Origin: an uncultured Eubacteriales bacterium
GTDB lineage: Bacteria; Bacillota; Clostridia; Lachnospirales; Bianqueaceae
NCBI GenBank assembly: GCA_902782895.1
Contig: CACZPA010000238.1
Location: 1 to 23,954, forward strand
Length of the DNA stretch: 23,954 nucleotides
Reading direction: 5' to 3'
Part shown: in pieces, positions 7,839 through 14,799 of the stretch
How positions within the stretch are numbered: position 1 is the first letter of the stretch
Layout of the letters: each line of letters starts with the position of its first letter
The notes under the pieces: generated by a model
Seen by the model: only the letters and a program-made list of their open reading frames with translations
What the model was told of the DNA's origin: nothing
The model's database searches: none
Translations under genes and position numbers: made by a program

Positions 7839-9254
7839 ATGGGAGGATTTTTCGGAGTAGCGTGCAAGGAACATTGTATTGAAGATCTTTTCTTCGGGAC
7901 AGACTATCATTCTCACCTTGGCACCCGCCGTGCCGGAATGTGCGTATATTCACATGATGACGGATTTGTCCGCGCGATCCACAATATCGAAAACTCTCCG
8001 TTTCGCACCAAATTCGACCGGGATATCGATGAGATGAACGGCAATATGGGTATCGGTTCGATCTCGGATTTTGAACCGCAGCCATTGATCGTCCGTTCTC
8101 ATCATGATACATATTCCATCGTCACCGTCGGGCGCATCGACAATACGGAAGAGCTCGTCGCGGATATTTACCGTTCCGGACATATGCATTTCCTTGAGAT
8201 GACCCAGGGCGAGATCAACGCGACTGAGCTTGTCGCTGCTCTGATCAACCAGCGTGATAACCTGATCGAAGGGATCCGTTACGCCCAGGATAAGATTAAA
8301 GGTTCCATGTCGATTCTGCTCCTGACCTCCCGCGGGATCTATGCCGCGCGGGATAAGGTCGGCCGCACGCCGATGGTCATCGGTAAGAAAGACAACGCCT
8401 ATTGTGTCACCTTTGAGAGCTTTGCCTATCTGAATCTCGGATATGAGTTCTGCAAGGAAATGGGCCCGGGCGAAATCGATATCATTACGCCGGAAGGCTA
8501 TCAGGTGCTTTCTGCTCCCGGCACGAAAATGCGTCTCTGCGCTTTCCTGTGGGTCTACTACGGCTATCCCACTTCTACCTATCAGGGATTAAACGTGGAA
8601 GAAGCGCGTCACCGCAGCGGTATCGCGCTTGCCAAGCGCGACCGGATCCGCGGTGTACTGGAGCACGCGGACGTCGTCGCAGGTGTTCCCGATTCCGGTA
8701 CCGCCCATGCGATCGGATATTCCAATGAATCCGGCATTCCGTTCTCCCGTCCGTTTATCAAATATACGCCGACCTGGCCGCGTTCCTTTATGCCGCCGAA
8801 TCAGCGCGTACGCGATTTCATCGCTAAAATGAAGCTGATTCCGATCCGTGAGCTCATCAAAGACAGGAGCATCCTGCTGATCGATGACTCCATCGTCCGC
8901 GGCACACAGCTGAAAGACACGACCGGATATCTGTTCCAGTGCGGAGCACGGGAGGTCCACGTGCGGCCGGCCTGCCCGCCGATTCTTTTCAGCTGCAAGT
9001 ACCTGAACTTCTCCCGATCCATGTCCGATATGGATCTGTTCACCCGACGCGTCATCGTCAAGCTGGCGGGACCGAACGCCGATCCGCACGCTTATCTGGA
9101 TCCGGATCAGCAGGCTTATCACGATATGGTCGACATGATCCGTCAGACAAACGGCTTCACGACTCTGTCCTATCAGCGGCTTGACGATATGCTGGAGGCC
9201 TTCGGAATCGACCGCGAGCTTCTGTGCACCTACTGCTGGGACGGCCGGGAATAA
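7839..9254 (+). CDS. PurF-like amidophosphoribosyltransferase homologue lacking the glutaminase cysteine
   Basis: 471 residues that align end to end with glutamine PRPP amidotransferase (PurF): an Ntn-type N-terminal domain and a phosphoribosyltransferase domain with the PRPP loop LLIDDSIVRGT (346-356). Four cysteines stand where Bacillus PurF binds its [4Fe-4S] cluster: C234, C386 and the C-terminal pair C463/C466. The N-terminus, however, reads MGGFFGVA where active PurF has MCG, so the Cys that becomes residue 1 and attacks glutamine is absent. The LQHRGQ glutaminase segment is replaced by LGTRRAG. It therefore cannot be a normal glutamine-dependent enzyme; ammonia use, a different substrate or regulation are possible. 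I recall similar MGG-type paralogues in other Clostridia. AGGAGG precedes the ATG and the gene follows aroD by 18 bases. Confidence 0.85.
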   Translation: MGGFFGVACKEHCIEDLFFGTDYHSHLGTRRAGMCVYSHDDGFVRAIHNIENSPFRTKFDRDIDEMNGNMGIGSISDFEPQPLIVRSHHDTYSIVTVGRIDNTEELVADIYRSGHMHFLEMTQGEINATELVAALINQRDNLIEGIRYAQDKIKGSMSILLLTSRGIYAARDKVGRTPMVIGKKDNAYCVTFESFAYLNLGYEFCKEMGPGEIDIITPEGYQVLSAPGTKMRLCAFLWVYYGYPTSTYQGLNVEEARHRSGIALAKRDRIRGVLEHADVVAGVPDSGTAHAIGYSNESGIPFSRPFIKYTPTWPRSFMPPNQRVRDFIAKMKLIPIRELIKDRSILLIDDSIVRGTQLKDTTGYLFQCGAREVHVRPACPPILFSCKYLNFSRSMSDMDLFTRRVIVKLAGPNADPHAYLDPDQQAYHDMVDMIRQTNGFTTLSYQRLDDMLEAFGIDRELLCTYCWDGRE

Positions 9255-9312
9255 TCGTCAGGATCTGTCTGTCAAAATCAGTTCATCAGAGCATAAAAAC
9301 ATTATATATTCG

Positions 9313-9341
9313 TTTACAAATTGTCCAAGTTGTGATAGAAT
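9313..9341 (+). promoter_or_regulatory. Promoter of the membrane protein-HerA-like ATPase unit
   Basis: TTTACA (9313-9318) and TAGAAT (9336-9341) are spaced by 17 bases, and the surroundings are markedly AT-rich compared with the flanking genes. Predicted start is near 9348, and an AAGGAG site precedes the ATG at 9382. No convincing terminator for the aroD unit was found between 9255 and 9312, so some read-through is possible. Confidence 0.65.
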
Positions 9342-9381
9342 ATAATAAAGTTTTGAATGTTATAATAAAAGGAGTGTTTGT

Positions 9382-10047
9382 ATGATGGAATTTCTGAATC
9401 AAATCAAGGGTACGACAAAAATCTGTGCCGCTGCGGCAGCTCTTATCGGTCTTCTGTACATGATCGTTCCTTCCTTCACGAGAACGCTGATCGCTCTCGT
9501 CGCGGCCGCCATTCTGATCTACCTTGGCGTAATGAAGCTTCAGGCTTACTTCAAAGCTTCCCGTAATCCCGGACTGCCGGAGCTGGATCTGGCGCTCGGA
9601 TGCTTCCTGATCATCGCGGGAATTATCTTCATCATCTACCGTTCGACGGTTTCCAGTATCGCGATTCTTGCCATGATCCTTGTTATGTGGCTGGTCATCT
9701 GCGAAGTCGGACAGCGCACCTTTGATCTCTATAAGGCCCATGCGCCTCTGCAGAACGTCGGTATTCTCGGAGGATGCGCACTGCTTATCCTGATCTTCGC
9801 GATCCTTGTTCTCTGCAGAGTCGGCGGCAATGTTATTCTTGGACTTGGCGTTATCCTTGCTGCAGTCGGCGCGGTCTTCTGCGAGATCTGGGTTCCGATG
9901 GCTCTGAACGCTCCGCAGGCTCCCGCTGAGAAGCCCGCTCAGCCGACAGCTCCTTCCGCTCCTGTAGAAGAGATGCTCAACATCGACGCTGCTCCCGCTG
10001 ACGACAACGCTCCGGACGCGGCTGATCTCGACGATCTGCAGAAGTAA
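9382..10047 (+). CDS. Six-helix integral membrane protein, possibly DUF308/HdeD-like
   Basis: 221 residues. About six hydrophobic segments are visible near residues 14-29, 33-50, 69-86, 88-107, 124-144 and 148-168. A soluble tail of about 50 residues follows, rich in Ala, Pro, Asp and Glu, which probably lies in the cytosol. Length and helix number fit the DUF308 (HdeD-like) family, but no diagnostic motif was recognised, so the family call is tentative and no function is claimed. It starts at an ATG-ATG pair seven bases after AAGGAG, behind its own promoter. Its TAA stop shares one base with the ATG of the HerA-like ATPase, which suggests the two proteins are made together and may act together at the membrane. 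Confidence 0.75.
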   Translation: MMEFLNQIKGTTKICAAAAALIGLLYMIVPSFTRTLIALVAAAILIYLGVMKLQAYFKASRNPGLPELDLALGCFLIIAGIIFIIYRSTVSSIAILAMILVMWLVICEVGQRTFDLYKAHAPLQNVGILGGCALLILIFAILVLCRVGGNVILGLGVILAAVGAVFCEIWVPMALNAPQAPAEKPAQPTAPSAPVEEMLNIDAAPADDNAPDAADLDDLQK

Positions 10048-11540
10048 TGTTTTCCGGAGACAGAATCTGGATCGGAAGCGGGGAGAATCCCTGCTATCTG
10101 TTGCCGCGGATGGCTAACCGCCATGGATTGATCGCAGGCGCTACCGGTACCGGTAAGACAATCAGTCTGAAAGTGCTTGCGGAATCCTTCAGCGAAATGG
10201 GCGTTCCCGTGTTCCTGGCTGATGTGAAGGGAGATCTGGCCGGCATGTGCCTGCCCGGTACTCCCAGCGAAGCTCTGGACAAACGTCTGGCCTCTCTCGG
10301 TATTCCGGATTTTTCCTATAAGTCTTTTCCTGTCTGTTATTGGGATCTGTACGGTAAGAAAGGCCACCCGATCCGTGCGACGGTATCCGATATGGGGCCT
10401 CTTCTGCTGTCCCGTCTGATGGAGCTGACGGACGTGCAGTCCGGCGTACTCGATACAATCTTCCGCATCGCGGACGATAAGGGTCTGCTCCTTCTGGATA
10501 TCAAGGATCTGGTCAGTCTGATTCAGTACGTGACCGCTCACCGCGACGAGTTTATCCCGATATACGGCAATATGAGTCCGCAAAGCCTCGGTGCCCTGCT
10601 CCGCAATGTTCTTGTTCTGGAGAATAACGGTGGCAATCTTTTCTTCGGCGAGCCTTCGCTGGAGATTCAGGACTGGCTCAAGTTTGATTTTTCCGGCAGA
10701 GGTTATATCAATGTCCTCGACGCGTCGGAGCTCTTCCTGCATCCGTCCATGTACGCGATTTTCATGCTGTGGCTGCTGGATGAACTCTTCGAGAATATGC
10801 CGGAAGTCGGCGATCCGGAGAAGCCGAGACTTGTTTTCTTCTTCGATGAAGCACATCTGCTCTTTAACGGAATGCCCAAGGCACTCCTGCAAAAGATCGA
10901 GCAGGTTGTCAAGCTGATCCGTTCCAAAGGCGTTGGTCTGTATTTCATCTCGCAGAGCCCCGCCGACATTCCCGACGCGGTGCTTTCCCAGCTTTCCAAC
11001 AAGATTCAGCATGCGCTGCATGCTTATACCCCAAAGGATATCAAAGCTGTCCGCATCGCGGCGGAGTCATTCCGACCGAATCCTGCTTTCAAGACAGCAG
11101 ATGAGATCGCGAATCTGAAGACCGGTGAAGCACTCGTGTCCATGCTGGATGAGGAAGGCCGTCCTTCTGTCGTGGAGAAGGCCATGATTCTCCCGCCGCA
11201 GAGCCGGATGGGTACAATCCCGGATGAAGTCCGATATGACATCATGCGGTGCAGCGAGATGGGCGCGAAATACGATTCCGTAATAGACCGCTACTCTGCT
11301 TATGAGGATCTGGAGCGGCAGAAAGCTCTGGAACAGGAGCTGGAGGCCGCGGCAGCCGCAGAGCTTGATCGCCAGAAGGAATTGCGCCGCCAGGCTGAGG
11401 AAAAGCGCAAAGCCGAAGAGCGCAGCCGTAAGGAATATGAACGGCTCTGGAACCGCGCAAGTTCCGGTTTCGCCAGTTCCATCGGTCGGCAGCTCGGCAA
11501 TTCGATCCTCCGGGGTATCCTCGGCGGTAAGAAAAAATAA
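10047..11540 (+). CDS. HerA/FtsK-like P-loop ATPase, DUF853 (YjgR-like) family
   Basis: 497 residues, the same size as E. coli YjgR (about 500). Walker A is GATGTGKT (31-38) and Walker B LVFFFDE ends in D267-E268. The long segment of strands and helices between them, including ADVKGDLAGM after the first strand, is typical of the HerA-like C-terminal family DUF853. From about residue 405 to 470 there is a highly charged coiled coil rich in Glu, Lys, Arg and Gln, followed by a short basic Gly/Ser tail. Family members are annotated as putative helicases or DNA pumps, without an established role. There is no strong ribosome site. Translation probably depends on coupling through the TAATG overlap with the membrane protein. 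No NurA nuclease, the usual partner of archaeal HerA, is adjacent. Confidence 0.88.
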   Translation: MFSGDRIWIGSGENPCYLLPRMANRHGLIAGATGTGKTISLKVLAESFSEMGVPVFLADVKGDLAGMCLPGTPSEALDKRLASLGIPDFSYKSFPVCYWDLYGKKGHPIRATVSDMGPLLLSRLMELTDVQSGVLDTIFRIADDKGLLLLDIKDLVSLIQYVTAHRDEFIPIYGNMSPQSLGALLRNVLVLENNGGNLFFGEPSLEIQDWLKFDFSGRGYINVLDASELFLHPSMYAIFMLWLLDELFENMPEVGDPEKPRLVFFFDEAHLLFNGMPKALLQKIEQVVKLIRSKGVGLYFISQSPADIPDAVLSQLSNKIQHALHAYTPKDIKAVRIAAESFRPNPAFKTADEIANLKTGEALVSMLDEEGRPSVVEKAMILPPQSRMGTIPDEVRYDIMRCSEMGAKYDSVIDRYSAYEDLERQKALEQELEAAAAAELDRQKELRRQAEEKRKAEERSRKEYERLWNRASSGFASSIGRQLGNSILRGILGGKKK

Positions 11541-11555
11541 TAAATCCTTCTTATA

Positions 11556-11598
11556 AACCAAAAGGGCTGTGGGTTTAATCCCGCAGCTCTTTTTGGTT
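11556..11598. terminator. Bidirectional intrinsic terminator between convergent units
   Basis: A long stem with arms 11556-11573 and about 11579-11598 and a short TTTA-type loop. It is flanked by AACCAAAA on one side and TTTTTGGTT on the other, so both strands show a GC-rich stem followed by a T-run. It lies 16 bases after the HerA-like gene and about 100 bases beyond the stop of the minus-strand TPM gene, and suits both. Confidence 0.88.
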
Positions 11599-11647
11599 AT
11601 ATGCGTCTTGATTTGTGTTGTTCTTATCGTGCCCTGTTCCGGACAGG

Positions 11648-11704
11648 CTCCGTTTAGGGCCGGACTCCGCTTAGGGCCAGACTTCACATCGAGGTCTCCG
11701 TTTA
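11648..11704. repeat. Short imperfect tandem repeat reaching into the end of the TPM gene
   Basis: Two adjacent 17-base units (11648-11664 and 11665-11681) match at 15 of 17 positions. A partial third copy (about 11696-11705, CTCCGTTTAG) contains the TAA stop of the TPM-domain gene on the minus strand. Besides these units and the bidirectional terminator, the stretch 11541-11701 holds nothing else recognisable. Confidence 0.6.
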
Positions 11705-12598
11705 GAAGGACCCGCCGTGCCCGCCATGGCTGTGCCCGCCGCTTGAAATATGTCCGCCGACACCTCCGGCATGACTGCCTCCGAAGAATCCGCTGCCCAT
11801 ATGGTTCCCGGCATTGCCCATAAACACGCCGCCGGTATGTCCGCCTGTCGGACTGCGGAAATCGTTCGCGATCCTCGTCCGCGTCGTATGCTCATTGATC
11901 AGAATATCATCCGCCTGCAGCAGCCGATAGGAGCCCGGTCGGACATAAGCTCCAGCTCCCGGACGGCTCGCCGCGCGGGAAGTCTTGGACCGGAAATACG
12001 TCAGAATACCGGAAAAAGCCACGCTGATCAGCCCGATGAAAGGCAGTTTCTCCGCGGCGTTGGACACGCGCATGCCCAACGTAACCAGAACGGAAGGATT
12101 CTGAAAATTCTTCTGGAACCTGATGAATTCTCTCGCGCTGCCATACCAGTCGTTAGCGGAAAGCCGGCTGCGCACCTTGCCGTCAAGCTCCGCGAACAGA
12201 GCCTCTGTATACCAGTCTTGAACCGTCCCCGACGTAGAATACCAGTACTGCCGTGAATACACGTCAACAGCCAGCACGATACCGCTGCCATATGCCTCTT
12301 CGTACCCGTAACCGCCCTGGTCATACAGATCGTCCGCCGCGTCCCGCAGCTGCTCCAACGTATATCCCTGCTTAAAGAATACAATAAGGATATCCAGACC
12401 GTGATCTGTCCCGATCTTGTGGGCGTATTTTTCCAGTTTTTCCGCCTCGTCCGCGCTCAGCACGCCGGCCTGATCGTACACAAACTGCTGGGAAGGACTT
12501 GCCTGTACCTTTGCCGGCCATATAAGGGCTATCAGCAGCGCGCTGACCAGAACTGCTGCCAGAATCCGGATATCAGGATGGATGTGCTTTTCTCTCAT
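11702..12598 (-). CDS. TPM-domain membrane protein (YdjH/YgcG-like)
   Basis: 298 residues. A hydrophobic segment at about 10-30 ending near KVQAS is a signal peptide or anchor. A TPM domain (about 38-165) follows, with family features such as YDQAGVLS, a GHxLDILIVF-like strand and a YGSGIVLAV strand. A second hydrophobic segment lies near 185-205. The last 50 residues are extremely rich in Gly, His and Ser, ending in a GGHSHGGHGGSF-type tail, as in many YgcG/YdjH proteins; the His could bind metal. The start ATG overlaps the upstream zinc-ribbon gene by four bases (ATGA). In Bacillus subtilis YdjH works next to YdjG in a membrane-stress module linked to PspA. The same pairing here suggests a similar envelope role, which is inference. 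Confidence 0.85.
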   Translation of the reverse strand: MREKHIHPDIRILAAVLVSALLIALIWPAKVQASPSQQFVYDQAGVLSADEAEKLEKYAHKIGTDHGLDILIVFFKQGYTLEQLRDAADDLYDQGGYGYEEAYGSGIVLAVDVYSRQYWYSTSGTVQDWYTEALFAELDGKVRSRLSANDWYGSAREFIRFQKNFQNPSVLVTLGMRVSNAAEKLPFIGLISVAFSGILTYFRSKTSRAASRPGAGAYVRPGSYRLLQADDILINEHTTRTRIANDFRSPTGGHTGGVFMGNAGNHMGSGFFGGSHAGGVGGHISSGGHSHGGHGGSF

Positions 12599-13650
12599 AA
12601 GAACATCCCTCCCGCGAACAGCAGAGCCGCCGCGCCAGCCGCGTATTTGAGGAAATGCAGCGCGACTCGTGTTTTGTCCAGCGGCGGTATCCCGACGACC
12701 TTACCAGTCTGCCCGTTCATGGAGAACTGGTAGACCTGATCTTTATAGCGATATCGGTGCACCCATACCGGAAGCAGCGTATATGTCGCGTTATTGGCTG
12801 TATAGAAATTGCGCCGCTGCACATTCGTGACCGAATTAAAGCCGATCACGGAATCCGCCACGCGTTCCTGCGTATAATCGTCCAGACGGGAACGGATCCG
12901 TGTAAAGACTTCCTGCGGCGTCCGATCGTACTTCTCCGCTTCATAGCCCGCCAGATACGGCATTTCAAAATCTTTCAGCTCGTTATAGTCATACGGCTCG
13001 AGTTTATCCATCATATCATCGTCCATCCGCTCGGAACCGTCCGCTGGAACCTTGTCGTACTGCAGCGCCGCGCGTCTTCGGATCAGAAAGTGCTTGGTGT
13101 TCTGGAATAGATACTGTCCGACGACATAGCTGGAGACCCGTGTGCCACGGCCGATGATCGCGCCTTCTATCGTGCAGTCAAAAAGCCAGAACGGAACATA
13201 GATGCCGGTCAGCTTCTCCATCTCCTGCGGTGCGGCGAAATCCCGCGGTGTAAAACGGCCGTTGTGACACCATTTGCGGAAAGCCGTCTGTGCTTCTTCT
13301 TTGGATATTTTGAAGGGAATTACGGCTGCCGGACGGTAGATGCCCGAGAGCTTGGCAGGCAGGATCGCGGACGCTCCGCAATAAGGGCAGAACGTCGCGG
13401 ATGTATTGGGATCCGCGAGGATCTCTGCTCCGCAGCTTTGGCAGCTGTAGGATGCGACCTGATTCTCGAATTCCATGTCGGCCTGTGTCTGCGCGGCCTG
13501 TTGGTATACCCCGTCAGATGCCTGCGCGTATTCCGCCTGTGCCGGCGAAAACGTTGAATGGCAGTGATCGCAGACCATAACCGCGTTCGAAGCATCGTAT
13601 TCCAGTATCGCTCCGCAGTTAGGGCATTTATAAATCAGTGTATCGGCCAT
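12595..13650 (-). CDS. Double zinc-ribbon protein with C-terminal membrane anchor (YdjG-like)
   Basis: 351 residues. Two zinc ribbons are formed by C9/C12 with C27/C30 and by C70/C73 with C88/C91. A conserved middle region with motifs such as YVPFWLFDC and a LPVWVHRYRY segment follows, and a hydrophobic stretch at about 331-350 ends the protein as a C-terminal tail anchor. Proteins of this kind are often labelled TFIIB-type zinc ribbon or PriA-like in annotations, but nothing here indicates transcription or helicase activity. The layout matches Bacillus YdjG, and the next gene is a TPM protein as YdjH is. GAGGAG stands before the ATG, and the start lies two bases after the amidase stop. Probably an inner-membrane protein with its ribbons in the cytosol. 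Confidence 0.85.
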   Translation of the reverse strand: MADTLIYKCPNCGAILEYDASNAVMVCDHCHSTFSPAQAEYAQASDGVYQQAAQTQADMEFENQVASYSCQSCGAEILADPNTSATFCPYCGASAILPAKLSGIYRPAAVIPFKISKEEAQTAFRKWCHNGRFTPRDFAAPQEMEKLTGIYVPFWLFDCTIEGAIIGRGTRVSSYVVGQYLFQNTKHFLIRRRAALQYDKVPADGSERMDDDMMDKLEPYDYNELKDFEMPYLAGYEAEKYDRTPQEVFTRIRSRLDDYTQERVADSVIGFNSVTNVQRRNFYTANNATYTLLPVWVHRYRYKDQVYQFSMNGQTGKVVGIPPLDKTRVALHFLKYAAGAAALLFAGGMFL

Positions 13651-13652
13651 TG

Positions 13653-14711
13653 TTACTCCTCTCCCGATTCCTCTACTGATTCTTCCTCCAACATCTCATC
13701 GGATGTCTCTTCCGCAAGGGACGACTCCGCGCCGGACTCTGTACTGGATCCCACAGCGGACTGTTCCGCCTGTCCTTCCAGAACCGGCTGTCTGTCCGGA
13801 TACAGCGCTGTCAGCGCCGAATAGATCCCGTCGGTCATTTCCTCTGCAAAAGCCTTAACGTAACCGGTTGATGTGATTTTGTCGTAATCGCTCTGATCCG
13901 TCAGATAGACCATTTCGATCAGCACAGCCGGCATATTTGTCTTATTGAGGATATCATAGCGCGCTTCACTGACACCTCTGTTCTCGGTCTCCAGAGCGGA
14001 TACCACTTTGCTCTGCAGCTCCGAAGCGATCTGCCGCGATGCTTCCTGGACTGTGATCTTTTTGCCGTCCTTCAGCTGAATCTTGCTGCCGTCCGTATTG
14101 CGGCAGAAGGACGTCGTTCCTCTTCTCTCGGACGCTCCGGCAAAATAATCGCAATGCAGGCTGATCGCAAGATCCGGTTTGGTTTCGTTGATCAGATCGA
14201 TTCTGTCCTGCCCGGTCAGCGTCCTGTCGCTCGTCCTTGTCAGAATGACGCGGATCTCAGGATGCTCCTCGTTCAGCTGACTGCGGAGCGCAAGCGCCAC
14301 ATTCAGATTGATCTCTTTTTCCCAGACTCCGCCGATGCCCGGGTTGCCGTTTTCCGTACCTCCACATCCGGGGTCCACAACAATCGTATACAGGATCGGG
14401 ACTTCCTTAACCTGCTCCTCTGTGGTCCTGGCCTTCTCCACGTCGTAGATCATACCGACAAGCGACGCTGTGAAGGAAATATTCTGTCTAGCCGCGTATG
14501 CCTCCGGTGTCTGGCCGTTCAGGTTCGCTGCCGGTTCATAGGCCGGGACAGAAGCCTGCGAGGAGGAAGATTGATCACCGGATGGCGGTGTCTGCTTTCT
14601 GCCGCTTCCGCAGGAACGGATCAGCAGAATCAGGAGAATCACAAAAGCCGCTACCGCAAGAAGAAACGTAATGAATTTGATCGGATCCTGAAGCCGGTAT
14701 CGTTTTGCCAT
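13653..14711 (-). CDS. Membrane-anchored N-acetylmuramoyl-L-alanine amidase (Amidase_3) with altered zinc site
   Basis: 352 residues. A transmembrane anchor spans about 11-32, and a Ser/Gln/Pro-rich linker leads to an Amidase_3 domain (about 108-300) and a Ser/Glu-rich acidic tail of about 45 residues. The family cleaves the amide bond between MurNAc and L-Ala in peptidoglycan with one zinc ion. The ligand motif that normally reads DPGHGG is VDPGCGG here, so the first zinc ligand is Cys116 (codon TGT). The other positions are in place: Glu131 in WEKEINL, His186 in ISLHCDY and catalytic Glu266 in LIEMVYLTD. The enzyme may still bind zinc through Cys or may be impaired. Start chosen at ATG 14711, with GGGGGG seven bases ahead, and not at the TTG just before it. 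It leads directly into the YdjG/YdjH-like pair. Confidence 0.88.
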   Translation of the reverse strand: MAKRYRLQDPIKFITFLLAVAAFVILLILLIRSCGSGRKQTPPSGDQSSSSQASVPAYEPAANLNGQTPEAYAARQNISFTASLVGMIYDVEKARTTEEQVKEVPILYTIVVDPGCGGTENGNPGIGGVWEKEINLNVALALRSQLNEEHPEIRVILTRTSDRTLTGQDRIDLINETKPDLAISLHCDYFAGASERRGTTSFCRNTDGSKIQLKDGKKITVQEASRQIASELQSKVVSALETENRGVSEARYDILNKTNMPAVLIEMVYLTDQSDYDKITSTGYVKAFAEEMTDGIYSALTALYPDRQPVLEGQAEQSAVGSSTESGAESSLAEETSDEMLEEESVEESGEE

Positions 14712-14718
14712 CAAGCTT

Positions 14719-14724
14719 CCCCCC
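14719..14724 (-). promoter_or_regulatory. Ribosome binding site of the amidase gene
   Basis: A run of six G on the minus strand, seven bases before the ATG at 14711. It supports ATG over the preceding in-frame TTG. No convincing promoter was found in the 88 bases between the ATPase stop and this gene. Confidence 0.55.
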
Positions 14725-14799
14725 TTTTAAGATAATAACGGAATGCTGTTACGGAATATCATTGCAGAATGCTGCCAACAAAATGTCTCTGCGACAAAC

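Noticed and set aside
9939..11021. A 360-codon minus-strand open frame opposite the HerA-like ATPase and the membrane protein end
   Set aside because: It runs across two real plus-strand genes and their junction, has no motif and no ribosome site.
12595..13650. Annotation of the zinc-ribbon protein as a PriA-like helicase or TFIIB factor
   Set aside because: There is no helicase motif; only the zinc ribbons are shared. The membrane anchor and the TPM neighbour fit YdjG better.
14712..14799. Promoter for the amidase unit in the gap after the ATPase gene
   Set aside because: Some -10-like stretches are present but none has an acceptable -35 box at 16-18 bases.
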